This document shows positions 9,231-18,760 of a DNA stretch of 64,000 bases, piece by piece. Origin of the DNA: JADKCL01 sp046329055. GTDB lineage: Bacteria; Bacteroidota; Bacteroidia; J057; JADKCL01. The DNA lies in assembly GCA_046329055.1 (NCBI GenBank), contig JAXLVK010000020.1:5943-69942 (forward strand), in the 5' to 3' direction. The notes below the pieces were generated by a model. The model had not been told where the DNA came from and ran no database searches. It worked only from the letters and a program-made list of their open reading frames with translations. Each line of letters opens with the position of its first letter. Position 1 is the first letter of the stretch. The position numbers were made by a program, and so were the translations under genes.

Positions 9231-9776
9231 TCAGTCGCAGGAGCCGTTGGGGCAGCCGGCTTCGACGAAGGTTTTCCATTGGGCGAGGCCCTTTTCGTAG
9301 TCCTTGCCGATGGGGCCTTCCATGCTGATGAAGAGGAACATGATGTTCATGGGCATCTGGAACTTGGCATCGAAGCCCCAGGTCACCTTGCAACCTTCGC
9401 CTTCTGGGGCAATCCGCCAGTAGGCTTTGTTCACGGCCTTGAAGGGCTTGAGGAAGCGCAATTCTGTCTCGATGTAACTGTTGGGCTCGAGCTGCTTGAC
9501 TTCTTGCTCGCCTTCACCCACATCCTTGTTGCCTTTCCACCAAGCGATGGAGCCGACTTCGCCTTCTTTGCCTTTGTAGCCTCGCTCCTGATTGGGGTCC
9601 CGATCACTCCAAGGGGACCATTGGTCAAAGTTTTTCAGGGACCTCAGCGACTTGTAGGCCTTTTCTTGGCTGACATTTGCAGTGATGGAACGCTCAAGTT
9701 TGGCACCCTTGGGCGCGACGAGCATCAGGACCACGACGAGTCCGACCAGACCGAGAAGGACGTAAAGGACAATCAT
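9231..9776 (-). CDS. Membrane-anchored SRPBCC (START-like) family protein
   Basis: About 181 residues. One N-terminal membrane segment (MIVLYVLLGLVGLVVVLMLV) is followed by a polyketide-cyclase/START-like fold: RSITANVSQEKAYKSL, FDQWSPWSDRDP, a glycine-containing GYKGKEGEVGSIAWWKGN, and the amphipathic final helix MEGPIGKDYEKGLAQWKTFVE. The family binds hydrophobic ligands; the ligand is unknown. I chose the ATG at 9776 because GGAG lies a few bases upstream and the membrane segment starts there; the open frame to 9902 lacks such features. Confidence 0.85.
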   Translation of the reverse strand: MIVLYVLLGLVGLVVVLMLVAPKGAKLERSITANVSQEKAYKSLRSLKNFDQWSPWSDRDPNQERGYKGKEGEVGSIAWWKGNKDVGEGEQEVKQLEPNSYIETELRFLKPFKAVNKAYWRIAPEGEGCKVTWGFDAKFQMPMNIMFLFISMEGPIGKDYEKGLAQWKTFVEAGCPNGSCD

Positions 9777-9918
9777 TACTCCAGTGATGATTTTGGGTTC
9801 AACCTCGGTACAAGTTAAACAATTATTAGAAAGTACCATGCCCTGAGCATCAATTCTATCTGCGCAGCTTGCAAGAAATTCGCTATATTGGCACTTGCAC
9901 AATCAATTTTTGGTGTAG

Positions 9919-10293
9919 ATGAAAAGGATGATTCGCTCGGTAATGATTGCCACAGGCATGTCCCTGATGGGCGTGCTTGCCCTCAGTTCCTGCAACAACA
10001 AGCCGCTCACCCCGGCTGGGCGTGAGTATTGGTACCAATGTTTCTGGGAAAACGGCCCGAGCGATTTCAGCCCCTGGGCGGAGTTCAAGGACGGCGGTGT
10101 GCTGGTCCACCACGACGATACGGCGACCATCAACGGCACTTGGTCCAATGTAGAGGAGACGGTACAGTGGCAACTGGACAATCCGCCGAACAATACGAAG
10201 TTCCGTGGCACTTATGACAAGAAGGGCATCGCCGGCAATGTGACGGATGACCTGGGTGGAAAGGCCTTTTTCCAAGGCGCAAGGCACGATTGA
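9919..10293 (+). CDS. Small lipoprotein of unknown function
   Basis: 124 residues. A type II signal peptide is visible, ending LALSSC with the modified Cys near residue 25. The mature part (WYQCFWENGPSDFSPWAEF, then GTYDKKGIAGNVTDD) looks like a small beta-sandwich of the kind seen in lipocalin-like or META-like lipoproteins, but I cannot name a family. It diverges from the SRPBCC gene, with 142 bases between the two starts. Confidence 0.7.
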   Translation: MKRMIRSVMIATGMSLMGVLALSSCNNKPLTPAGREYWYQCFWENGPSDFSPWAEFKDGGVLVHHDDTATINGTWSNVEETVQWQLDNPPNNTKFRGTYDKKGIAGNVTDDLGGKAFFQGARHD

Positions 10294-10498
10294 TTCCTGG
10301 TTGGCAATGTTTTGACGGCATCCGCGGTTGCGGAGTGGGTTTCTATTGGCCGGGGGAGCTGTGAGGTTGGATGCCGTCTTGGGGCTGAGGGTTGAATGCT
10401 TGGTGAGGCTGGGGTATTTGATGTCGTTAGGTAGAGCTGTGCTCGTGGCCTCTTACGAAGTCCTTCCGGGATTGCGGTTTTGGCTACAATCAATGTAT

Positions 10499-10680
10499 TC
10501 GCCGGAGGCTAATGTTCGGTGGGCGTGCGGCGAGACGCCGTCGCCTCTTCCTTGGTTCTTACCGCCGCCACTTGACTGAACGTCATTCACTAGCGATTCG
10601 CCTTTGTTGCAGCCACGATTTTACTCTTTCGCCGGAGGCAAAGGTTCGGTCGGCGTGCGGCAAGATGCCGCCGCCTCGGG
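10499..10680. repeat. Two copies of a GC-rich dispersed palindromic repeat
   Basis: Copies at about 10499-10552 and 10627-10680 share the order CGCCGGAGGC, GGTTCGGT, GGCGTGCGGC, GATGCCGCCGCC. The parts GGCGTGCGGC and GCCGC can fold back. The same family recurs at 15563-15625 and 15711-15775 and, inverted, at 19340-19390. The rest of 10294-10759 holds no gene I can support. Confidence 0.65.
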
Positions 10681-10759
10681 TGGGCGTAGCCGTTTAGAAT
10701 TTTGGGAGGAGAGGCGCGAAGAAGCGGAAGGGATGGCCCTCAGGCCATCGTGGGATGGA

Positions 10760-10888
10760 TCAGTGGCAGCAGGGGTGGATCCTGTGGCAGGGGTACTTGC
10801 TCACATAACCGTGGTGCTTGCCGGGGCCACAACCCGCAGCCAACATTACTGCAATCGCCATCAACGCCAAGACAATCTTCTTTTTCAT
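10760..10888 (-). CDS. 42-residue Cys/His-rich small lipoprotein
   Basis: A short frame reads MKKKIVLALMAIAVML then AAGCGPGKHHGYV and ends KYPCHRIHPCCH before TGA. It has a textbook type II signal peptide with lipobox LAAGC (Cys20), and AGAGGA stands about 6 bases upstream of the ATG. The mature peptide is only 23 residues and contains four Cys and five His. This could bind a metal or form disulfides; that is inference. Nothing adjacent is co-directional. A signal peptide, ribosome site and clean stop together make chance unlikely. Confidence 0.65.
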   Translation of the reverse strand: MKKKIVLALMAIAVMLAAGCGPGKHHGYVSKYPCHRIHPCCH

Positions 10889-11100
10889 CAGTCCTCTTGA
10901 ATAATTGGGGCTTAAAACTAATAACTTTTCGAACACAGCACATGAATTTCGAAAAATTGGTGGCTGGCCGAAGCTTGACCTTCAGTACGTAGGCCGCTGC
11001 CCAATGGATGCAAAAGGCGTGCCCCTTGTAAGAAAGTCGAAAGATTTTTGCTGAACGGATTTTTGTTTTCAAATTGAGGGGAAATCACCAAGTCAGCGCA

Positions 11101-12465
11101 ATGAAACACGTCGTCATCATCGGGAACGGCATTGCTGGGGTGACTGCTGCGCGGTATATCCGCAAATGCAGTGACCACGCGATCACCATCATCTCGGCGG
11201 AATCCAAGCATTTCTATTCCCGCACGGCCCTCATGTACGTCTATATGGGCCACATGCGCCTGAAAGACATCACGCCCTACGAGGACTGGTTTTGGGAAAA
11301 GAACCGCATCAACCTGATCCAAGCCTACGTGCAGCATGTCGATACCACGCACAATCGGCTGTCCCTGAGCTCGGGCAAGGATGTACACTACGACGTGCTG
11401 GTCATCGCCTCGGGCAGCAGCTACAACAAGTTCAACTGGCCGGGACAGGACCTGATGGGTGTGGGCGGACTGTATTCGCTGCAGGACCTGGAGTACATGG
11501 AGTACTGGACCAAACATGCCAAGCGCGGGGTGATCGTGGGCGGCGGCCTCATCGGCATTGAAATGGCGGAAATGCTGCTTTCAAGGCATATCGATGTCAC
11601 CTTCCTGGTACGGGAAAGCAGCTATTGGAACAATGTGATCCCGGCGGAAGAAAGCGAGATGGTGAACCGCCACATTCGCGAACACCATGTGGACCTGCGG
11701 CTGGGCACCGAACTCGCCGAGATCATCGATGACGGCACGGGCAAGGTCAAGGCCATCAAGACCTCCAAGGGTGAGATCGTGGAATGCGAATGGGTGGGCC
11801 TCACAGCTGGCGTCCGCCCCAATGTCCAATTCCTGAAGGACAGCGGCATCCACATCGGCAGGGGCATCATGGTGAACGAGTACTTCGAGACGAACATCCC
11901 CGGCATCTATGCGATCGGGGACTGCGCCGAGTTCCATCATCCCCTCCCCTTGCGCCGCCCGATCGAGCAGGTCTGGTACACCGGCAAAATGCATGGGGAA
12001 ACCGTCGCACTGAACATCTGCGGCAAGCGTCGCCCCTACAATCCCGGGCATTGGTTCAACTCGGCCAAGTTTTTCGACATCGAGTACCATGTCTATGGTG
12101 AGGTGCCGTCCAAGCTGCCTACCGACGAGGACACGCTCTACTGGGAATCCGCCGACAACCGCCACAGCATCCGCATCAACTACAAGAAGGACAGCATGGT
12201 GGTGACGGGCTTCAACCTGATGGGGGTGCGGTACCGCCACAAGGTCTGCGACCAATGGCTGAGCGAGGGCCGGACACTGGACTATGTGGTCGAGAACCTG
12301 CGGGCCGCCAATTTTGACCCCGAGTTTTTCGCCACTTATGAGCACGAGATCGCGAAAATCTATGCCGCCAAGACGGGCAAATCCGTCCGGCAAAAGAGTC
12401 GCAAGAGCTTGCTGGGCATGATCTTCGGCCAGCATTCCATCGCCAAACCAGTCACCAAAGCCTAA
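11101..12465 (+). CDS. NAD(P)/FAD-dependent oxidoreductase (pyridine nucleotide-disulfide type)
   Basis: 454 residues. The FAD-binding Rossmann motif VVIIGNGIAGVTAARYIRK is at the N-terminus, the NAD(P) site VIVGGGLIGIEMAEML is near residue 145, and the second FAD contact GIYAIGDCAEFHH is near residue 272. The C-terminal third differs from ferredoxin reductases (FDIEYHVYGEVP). There is no redox-active Cys pair near the FAD, so this is a NirB- or rubredoxin-reductase-like flavoprotein rather than a disulfide reductase. The next gene follows after 23 bases and encodes a membrane iron-sulfur protein, so the pair probably moves electrons from NAD(P)H into it. The ATG at 11101 starts directly on the FAD motif. 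Confidence 0.88.
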   Translation: MKHVVIIGNGIAGVTAARYIRKCSDHAITIISAESKHFYSRTALMYVYMGHMRLKDITPYEDWFWEKNRINLIQAYVQHVDTTHNRLSLSSGKDVHYDVLVIASGSSYNKFNWPGQDLMGVGGLYSLQDLEYMEYWTKHAKRGVIVGGGLIGIEMAEMLLSRHIDVTFLVRESSYWNNVIPAEESEMVNRHIREHHVDLRLGTELAEIIDDGTGKVKAIKTSKGEIVECEWVGLTAGVRPNVQFLKDSGIHIGRGIMVNEYFETNIPGIYAIGDCAEFHHPLPLRRPIEQVWYTGKMHGETVALNICGKRRPYNPGHWFNSAKFFDIEYHVYGEVPSKLPTDEDTLYWESADNRHSIRINYKKDSMVVTGFNLMGVRYRHKVCDQWLSEGRTLDYVVENLRAANFDPEFFATYEHEIAKIYAAKTGKSVRQKSRKSLLGMIFGQHSIAKPVTKA

Positions 12466-12488
12466 AACCACCCGAAAGCGTTGCAGTC

Positions 12489-14324
12489 ATGAGCAAAGTC
12501 GATCATTCACTGTCTCTCACTCCTCCCTCCTACATGAATTCCACCGAACGGGTGGGTGCATTCATCGCAGGGCTGGGATTGGTCGCCCTCCTGGTGGGCT
12601 TCCTGAGCTCCTATCAGATCAGCGCCTGGCTGGTCATGGCATTTGGGGGTACATTTCTGGCCACAGCAGGGATTTTGGCCTCGATCAACCGGAAAAAATA
12701 CAGCAGCCTGAGCAGCGTGTTGCTGGTGCTGGGCGGCATCTCCCTGGCCTTGCTGGGCTTCCGGCTGGGATTGGGCGGCTGGCCCATGTTCATCGCGATC
12801 TTCGTGGTGACCGCCGTGGGTGCGTCCATCTATTTCTGGGGCGCATTTGGCAAGGGGCCGGCTGGGATCAAGAACAATGGCATCTTCCATAGCTCGGCCA
12901 CACGTCAAGCTGGTGCATTGAGTTGGATGCTGGCGATTGCCTTCACCGGATTCTACATCATCCTGTACTGGTTCCCAGATCAACTCTATGGCCTCGTGGC
13001 GGCGGCCGACCCGCTGTACAAGGCGATCACGGGCCGCAGCTCGGTCAGCGGGGACGGTCATGTCACCTACCAATGGTTTGTCTATGGCTTGATTTATACC
13101 ATTGCTGCGATTGTGATGGGCTTCCGGTTCATCCTGAAATACCGCCACAGCAAGTACCAAATCGTGCGGACGTTGTCCGTGGTCTTCTTCCAACTGGTGG
13201 TGGCATTTTCGCTGCCGACGGTGTTTGAAGGGCTGAATTACAAGCAGGAGGACGCATTTGCCCCGGTCGTGGAGAAGTATGTCCCGGTGTACAATACCTA
13301 CGCCTCCGCCAAGGACAGCTATTTCATGCTGAAGGACAGCACGGAAAAGGTGAAGGGCGCTGGCGGCGATGTCTCGATGCTGGAGCCGCAACTGGGCCCG
13401 CTCAAGGCAAATTTTGAAAGCACCCAGGCCGCGACGATTGCCTACTATGAGCAAAACGTGGCCCCGCATCGGCCGCAGGTGAAGTACCATATCTTCTCCT
13501 ACTTCTGGCCGCTGGGCTTCTACAACCTGGAGCCCTACAACGTGGAGTACTACGTTGGCGAAAAGACCTGGGACGGGGTGCAGGTGCCGGACGGCAGCGG
13601 TCGGTATCTGGCGACCAAGGCTGGCTTTGGCACCTTTGGCTGGGTGGCGATTGGGTTCAGCTTGTTCATGAGTGTGATCGGGGTGGTGTTGCTGACCTAT
13701 TTCTTCGGTAAGCGCTGGTACTGCTCGTGGGTGTGCGGTTGCGGGGGCTTGGCGGAGACGGCGGGCGACCCCTTCCGGCAGCAGAGCGACAAGTCGCTGA
13801 AGGCTTGGCGGATTGAGCGGTGGAGCATCTATTCGGTCCTGACGCTGGTGACGCTGGTGACAATCCTGCTGCTGGTGGATTGGAAGGCGCATTTCCTGGG
13901 TGAAGGCCTGAAAAATGGCATGAAGTCGGGCTATGGCTTCCTCATCGGGCAGATCTTCGCTGGCGTGGTGGGCACGGGCTTTTACCCGATCCTCGGGTCA
14001 CGGGTTTGGTGCCGGTTTGGCTGCCCGCAGGCTGCGATCTTGGGCATTTTGCAGAAGTACTTCAGCCGCTTCCGCATCACGACGAATGGCGGTCAGTGCA
14101 TCTCTTGCGGGAATTGCAGCACGTACTGCGAAATGGGGATCGATGTGAAGTCGTACGCGCAGCGTGGTGAGAACATCGTGCGGGCGAGCTGTGTGGGTTG
14201 TGGCGTTTGCAGCAGCGTCTGCCCGAGGGGTGTGCTGAATCTGGAAAATGGGCCGACGGATACGCGGTACAATGGCTTGCAGCCGATCTCGATTTTGAAT
14301 GGGGAGGTTAGGGTTGAGGGATAG
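12489..14324 (+). CDS. Polytopic membrane protein with 4Fe-4S ferredoxin domains (NapH/NosR-like)
   Basis: 611 residues. Several membrane segments occupy the N-terminal 250 residues, a soluble loop follows, then more membrane segments. Two Cys motifs flank the latter: RWYCSWVCGCGGLAE and RVWCRFGCPQAAILG, as in NapH/NosR electron-transfer proteins. The C-terminus has a two-cluster ferredoxin: CISCGNCSTYCEM and CVGCGVCSSVCPRG. By family analogy it carries electrons through or along the membrane. The upstream flavoprotein is the likely donor; the acceptor is not in the window. The gene is intact. Confidence 0.88.
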   Translation: MSKVDHSLSLTPPSYMNSTERVGAFIAGLGLVALLVGFLSSYQISAWLVMAFGGTFLATAGILASINRKKYSSLSSVLLVLGGISLALLGFRLGLGGWPMFIAIFVVTAVGASIYFWGAFGKGPAGIKNNGIFHSSATRQAGALSWMLAIAFTGFYIILYWFPDQLYGLVAAADPLYKAITGRSSVSGDGHVTYQWFVYGLIYTIAAIVMGFRFILKYRHSKYQIVRTLSVVFFQLVVAFSLPTVFEGLNYKQEDAFAPVVEKYVPVYNTYASAKDSYFMLKDSTEKVKGAGGDVSMLEPQLGPLKANFESTQAATIAYYEQNVAPHRPQVKYHIFSYFWPLGFYNLEPYNVEYYVGEKTWDGVQVPDGSGRYLATKAGFGTFGWVAIGFSLFMSVIGVVLLTYFFGKRWYCSWVCGCGGLAETAGDPFRQQSDKSLKAWRIERWSIYSVLTLVTLVTILLLVDWKAHFLGEGLKNGMKSGYGFLIGQIFAGVVGTGFYPILGSRVWCRFGCPQAAILGILQKYFSRFRITTNGGQCISCGNCSTYCEMGIDVKSYAQRGENIVRASCVGCGVCSSVCPRGVLNLENGPTDTRYNGLQPISILNGEVRVEG

Positions 14325-14530
14325 TTGATAGTTGACAGGGGATAGTGGTGACTGGATTTGATGAGGGATGAGGGATGAGAGATGAGGGATGAGAGTGGAG
14401 AGATGAGGGGCGACGGATAGGCAGCTTTGAGAATTGATGAAAGATGAAAGATGAAGGATGAAGGACGAAGAGCGACGAATAGGTAGCTCTGAGAATGGAT
14501 GAAGGACGAAAGTGGAAATCGATACTTCGA
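14325..14530. repeat. Degenerate tract of GATGAGG/GATGAAAG heptamers
   Basis: From about 14326 the sequence runs through TAGTTGATAGTTGACA words into GATGAGGGATGAGGGATGAG (14359 on), then GATGAAAGATGAAAGATGAAG (14437-14470), with a diverged duplicate ending near 14515. It is a seven-base periodic intergenic tract. No gene is visible from 14325 to 14790. Confidence 0.7.
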
Positions 14531-14779
14531 TTGCACTCATTTTAGGCTCTGGAGGTTTGTGAAGATGGTTGAACTTGGACCATTCTGAGTAATGCTAGCC
14601 GTGAAGTTCTTGGTGAGCCTATCGGACTGATCGGAGTGTCGAGTGGAGTTCGACATTTGGGTTGTATTCCTTGGGAAACTCCCGCCTCTGGTGGACGGAC
14701 GGGTCACTGATCGTTCTGGGCTCAGTGGCTTTGGGCGGGACGGATGTCGCTCCGGGTGCCTCTCGCCGTGATTTATTTT

Positions 14780-14787
14780 TACATTTG
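14780..14787 (+). promoter_or_regulatory. Possible Bacteroidota -7 promoter element TACATTTG
   Basis: The octamer matches the TAnnTTTG consensus exactly. No TTTG or TTG box is present at the usual distance upstream, and the predicted transcript start would fall almost on the GTG at 14791, implying a leaderless or slightly later start. Weak evidence. Confidence 0.35.
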
Positions 14788-14790
14788 GGG

Positions 14791-15486
14791 GTGCAAGAAC
14801 GAATACTGGTGATCATTCCGGCCTTCAATGAGGCGGAGTCTATTGGGAAGGTGGTGCGGGACATTCCGGCGGATTTGGTGCGTGAGGTGGTGGTGGTGAA
14901 CAACAATTCGACGGATGCGACGGAGGAGAATGCGCGGGCGGCTGGGGCTACTGTGCTTCGGGAAAATCAGAAGGGGTATGGGCATGCTTGCCTCTGTGGG
15001 ATTGCCTACGCGGCGGCTAAGACGGGGGCTGATCGGCCTACGATCATTGTGTTCATCGATGGGGATTATAGCGATCATCCGCAGCAGATGGGGGATGTGG
15101 TGCGGCCTATCACGGAAAAGGGCTATGAGTTGGTGATTGGGTCGCGGGCCTTGGGGGCGCGGGAGAAGGGGTCGATGACGCCTCAGCAGGTGTTTGGGAA
15201 CTGGCTGGCGACTACGCTGATCCGGTGGTTTTATCGGGTGCGGTTCACGGACCTGGGGCCGTTTCGGGCGATCCGATTTGAGAAGCTGCTGGACTTGGGG
15301 ATGAAGGATACGACCTACGGCTGGACGGTGGAGATGCAGCTGAAGGCTGCGAAGAAGAAGCTGCGGTGTATCGAGGTGCCTGTGGATTATCGACGGAGGA
15401 TCGGGGTTTCGAAGATCTCGGGGACGGTGAAGGGGACGATCATGGCGGGGTATAAGATCTTGTGGACGATCTTTCGGTATTTGTGA
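14791..15486 (+). CDS. Family 2 glycosyltransferase (dolichyl-phosphate sugar synthase-like)
   Basis: About 231 residues starting at GTG (VQERILVIIPAFNEAESIGK), the normal N-terminus of GT2 enzymes; the frame extends upstream to an ATG at 14662 but that part is atypical. GT2 landmarks: NNNSTDATEE, the nucleotide-sugar site VFIDGDYSDHP (DGD), and IGSRALGARE. There are no C-terminal membrane segments, like the soluble polyprenyl-phosphate glucosyl- or mannosyltransferases. It probably makes a lipid-linked sugar. The downstream membrane glycosyltransferases could use such a donor. Confidence 0.85.
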   Translation: MQERILVIIPAFNEAESIGKVVRDIPADLVREVVVVNNNSTDATEENARAAGATVLRENQKGYGHACLCGIAYAAAKTGADRPTIIVFIDGDYSDHPQQMGDVVRPITEKGYELVIGSRALGAREKGSMTPQQVFGNWLATTLIRWFYRVRFTDLGPFRAIRFEKLLDLGMKDTTYGWTVEMQLKAAKKKLRCIEVPVDYRRRIGVSKISGTVKGTIMAGYKILWTIFRYL

Positions 15487-15562
15487 GGGGGTGCTCATTG
15501 CCATTGGATAGGCTCTGGCTCTTTTGGGGCCTTTCGACTACTTGGGTGGATGGCCATATGGG

Positions 15563-15775
15563 TTTCGCTGGCCAGAGGCCAGCGGTTCGATTTCGGCGTG
15601 CGGCCGGAGGCCGCCGCTTCTTCCTCATTTCTGCCGCCGCCTCTTCAACTGACCGCCGCATATTCTTATTTGTGCCGACGCATATTCTCCATTGGATGGA
15701 TGGGGCTCATGGTTTTCGCTGGCCAGAGGCCAAGGCGGTTCGGTCGGCGTGCGGCAGGATGCCGCCGCCTCTTCT
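15563..15775. repeat. Two copies of the GGCCAGAGGCC / GGCGTGCGGC dispersed repeat
   Basis: Copies at 15563-15625 and 15711-15775 begin TTTCGCTGGCCAGAGGCCA and continue GGCGTGCGGC and GCCGCCGC. They relate to the copies at 10.5-10.7 kb and, inverted, at 19340-19390. The interval 15487-15861 holds no gene. Confidence 0.65.
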
Positions 15776-15861
15776 CAGATTTGCCGCCGCGTCGATGGTG
15801 GGTTTTTGGCATTGGGTTTTTTAGATATTTGTAGCGGAAGAAAACGGCTGAATCGGTCAGA

Positions 15862-17356
15862 ATGGGTATTGCCTTATTGGTTGTTTATTTTGCGGCGCTG
15901 ACATTTATCTTGATGTACAGCGTGGTACAGGTGCATCTGGCCATCTTGTATTCCCGTTTTCAGAATCGTGCGAAGAAGGCGCATGAGGCGCTGCCGCCCC
16001 ATGATCCGAACTTGCCCTGGCCGATGGTCACGGTTCAGTTGCCGATTTACAACGAATTGTACGTGGTGGATCGCTTGATCGACTGTGTGGCTGAATTTGA
16101 CTACCCCAAGGACCGCCTTCAGATCCAGGTGCTGGACGACTCGACGGATGAGACGCAGGAATTTGCTGCCAAGAAGGTGGCGGAATGGAAGGCTAAGGGG
16201 CTGAACATCGAACATGTACACCGCACGAACCGCCAAGGCTTCAAAGCTGGTGCGTTGGCGGAGGGGTTGCTGACGGCGACCGGTGAGTTCGTGGCGATCT
16301 TCGATGCGGATTTCTTGCCGCATGCGGATTTCTTGAAGAAGACGATCCCGCATTTTCAGGACGAAAAGATCGGGGTGGTGCAGACGCGCTGGGAACACCT
16401 GAACCGGGATTACTCGATCCTGACGCGGTTGCAGGCATTTGCCCTGGATGCGCATTTCTCGGTGGAGCAACAGGGCCGGAACTCGGCGGGGTACTTCATC
16501 AATTTCAATGGGACTGCCGGGGTGTGGCGCCGGGCTGCGATCGATGATGCGGGCGGCTGGCAAAGCGATACCCTGACGGAGGACTGGACTCGAGCTGTTA
16601 CCGGGCGGCACAGCTGAAGGGCTGGAGGTTCGCTCCCTCGAAAACCTGGACTCCCCTGCCGAGCTGCCCGCCGCGATGGGGGCCGTGAAAAGCCAACAAT
16701 ACCGCTGGACCAAGGGTGCGGCTGAGACTGCCCGGAAAAATCTGGGGAAGGTGCTGCGCGCTAGATCTCTTTGGGCACCGTTGCATGCGACCTTTCACTT
16801 GCTGAACTCGATGCTCTTTGTGTGCATTGTATTGAATGCTGTGCTGAGTGTGCCGCTGGTGTTCTTGAATGAGCACAACCCAGTCATCCGGGAGGATGAA
16901 GTACGCGAGCGTGTTTTCGGGTTCGATGTTGGCCTTGGTGCTGTTTTTCTGGGTGCGTCGCGGCGCAACCGCGAAGGGGGCCGAGGCGTGACGGGGTTCC
17001 TGCGTTCCTGGGGACATTTCCGGTGTTCCTGTGCGTGACCATGGGCCTGAGCCTGCACAATGCGATCGCGACGGTGGAAGGGTATATCGGTCGGAAGACG
17101 CCGTTTGTGCGGACGCCGAAGTTTGCGATTACGGGTGGAAAAGAAGACTGGACGACCCGTGCCCGGTACCTGAGCCGCCGCATTTCACCCGTGACGCTGA
17201 TGGAGGGCCTGCTCCTGCTGTACTTCATGGGCGGGCTCGCGATGGAAATCTGGTACAAAAGCTTTTTGGGATGTTTCCCTTTCACCTGATGCTGATCTTC
17301 GGGTATCTGCGGTGTTTTTCTTCTCGGTGCGGCATACCCTGCTGGCCGGGTGCTGA
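15862..17356 (+). pseudogene. Processive family 2 glycosyltransferase (cellulose-synthase-like), several frameshifts
   Basis: An N-terminal membrane segment (LLVVYFAALTFILMYSVVQ) is followed by the GT2 core: VTVQLPIYNE, LDDSTDETQE, FDADFLPHADF, an interrupted LTEDLDLSYR-type segment, and the processivity motif QQYRW (near 16692). C-terminal membrane segments follow. Frame changes are needed near 16585, 16650, 16910, 17020 and 17275; after joining, the protein ends HTLLAGC at 17354-17356. All catalytic landmarks except the damaged EDLD-type segment can be read. Family members polymerise or extend beta-linked sugars on membrane lipids. Either a recent pseudogene or a poorly polished gene; the coding pattern persists between breaks. 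Confidence 0.78.
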
Positions 17357-17360
17357 TCCC

Positions 17361-18760
17361 ATGGAGCGCACCTCCTCCTCATTTTCCCATTTGATCGGGT
17401 TGTCTGTTCGCGGGCCACGGTCTCGGTGTTCATGTTCACCGGGCGGGCGGAGCTGGGGTTGAGTCCGATGCTGGAGGGATTTGGGTGGTTCATTGACTTT
17501 ACTGTGTGGCATTTCTGGCTTATGCCCTGCTGCTGCGGGAGCCGGATACCGACCGGGCCTTCCGGATGGGGATCACGCTGGCGATCCTGGCGCGATAGGG
17601 ATGGTGGTGGTCAATGTGAGCGACGATGTCTATCGCTATGGTCTGGGACGGCGGCTGTGGCTGGCTGGGGCAAATCCGATGGACATGCTGCCGACGGAGT
17701 GGCTGCAACACCTGAGTCCGGCGGAACGGGCGGAGGGCTGGCAGGTGCTGTTTGAGCGGCTGAATTCGCAGGAATACTATACGGTGTATCCTCCGGTGTT
17801 GCAGGGAGTGTTCGCATTTGCGGCGTGGGTGTCGCGGGGGGATGTGTTCGGGGCGGTGCTGGCGCTGAAAGGGGTGATCCTGGTGAGCGAGGTGGGGAGC
17901 ATCTGGCTGCTGACCAAGATCGCGAAGCGGCTGAACATGGGGCGGAAGGCGGTGCTGGTGTATGCGCTGAATCCGCTGGTGATCATTGAGCTCACGGGGA
18001 ATTGCCATTTTGAGGCGCTGATGGTGTTCCTGTTTTTGGGGGCATTTTGGCTGCTGATGAAATGGGGTCCGGTGCCTGCTGCGCCTGTGCTGGCCTTGGC
18101 GATCGGGACGAAACTGCTGCCTGTGCTGGTGTTTCCGTTCCTGGTGCGGCGGCTGGGCTGGGGGCGGACGCTGCTGTTTGGCTTGCTGACGGCTGCTTGC
18201 TGTGTGGGGGTGTTTTGCACTTTTTCATGGGGTGGACTGGGGAAGTGGAGCGTGGAGAGTGGGAGAGTGGAGCGTTGGGCGGGGTGGTGAGGCTTCGGTT
18301 TTTGGGTTGCGATTCGATCATTTCCGGGAGAGCCTGCGGCTGTATTTCCAGCATTTCGAGTTCAATGGGGGGCTGTACTATGCCCCGCGTCCGGTGATGG
18401 GGTACTGGGCGAACCGGGTCTTGCCTTGGCTGCTGCTCGGGTTGATCGGTGAGTGCGTGGCGGGAGCGGAACCGGGTCTGGTCGGGATTGCCGGCGGCTT
18501 TCATGCTGGCGCTGGACGCTGCATCAATTGCATTCGCCGGTGCTGCACCCCCTGGTATATCGCGCCGATTGTGGCATTTGCGGCACTGGAGCCCCTACCG
18601 GTATGCTGTGCTGTGGACGGCGCTGCTTCCCTGGACCTATATCGCCTACTATATCCCGGGGATTCATGAGCCGTGGTGGGTGCTGACGGGGGAATACCTG
18701 CTGCTGGCGGGGTTCATGGCCTACGAATGGGTGTTCCGGCGGGAGAAGCTGACGCTGACG
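17361..18760 (+). pseudogene. Polytopic mannosyltransferase-like (GT87/DUF2029-type) membrane protein, several frameshifts
   Basis: The readable core is VVVNVSDDVYRYGLGRRLW followed by GANPMDMLPTEW, the acidic DD-R motif and first-loop pattern of membrane polyprenyl-phosphate-dependent mannosyltransferases. Many hydrophobic segments follow (ALNPLVIIELTGNCHFEALM, LALAIGTKLLPVLVFPFL). Frame changes fall near 17508, 17593, 18240 and 18445-18540. The exact start is uncertain; the ATG at 17361 lies just after the previous stop. The C-terminal part (YYIPGIHEPWWVLTGEYLL) reads without a stop into the methyltransferase that follows. Confidence 0.65.

Noticed and set aside
12507..13892. 461-codon open frame opposite the iron-sulfur membrane protein
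   Set aside because: Gln/His/Arg-rich translation without start context; shadow of the real gene.
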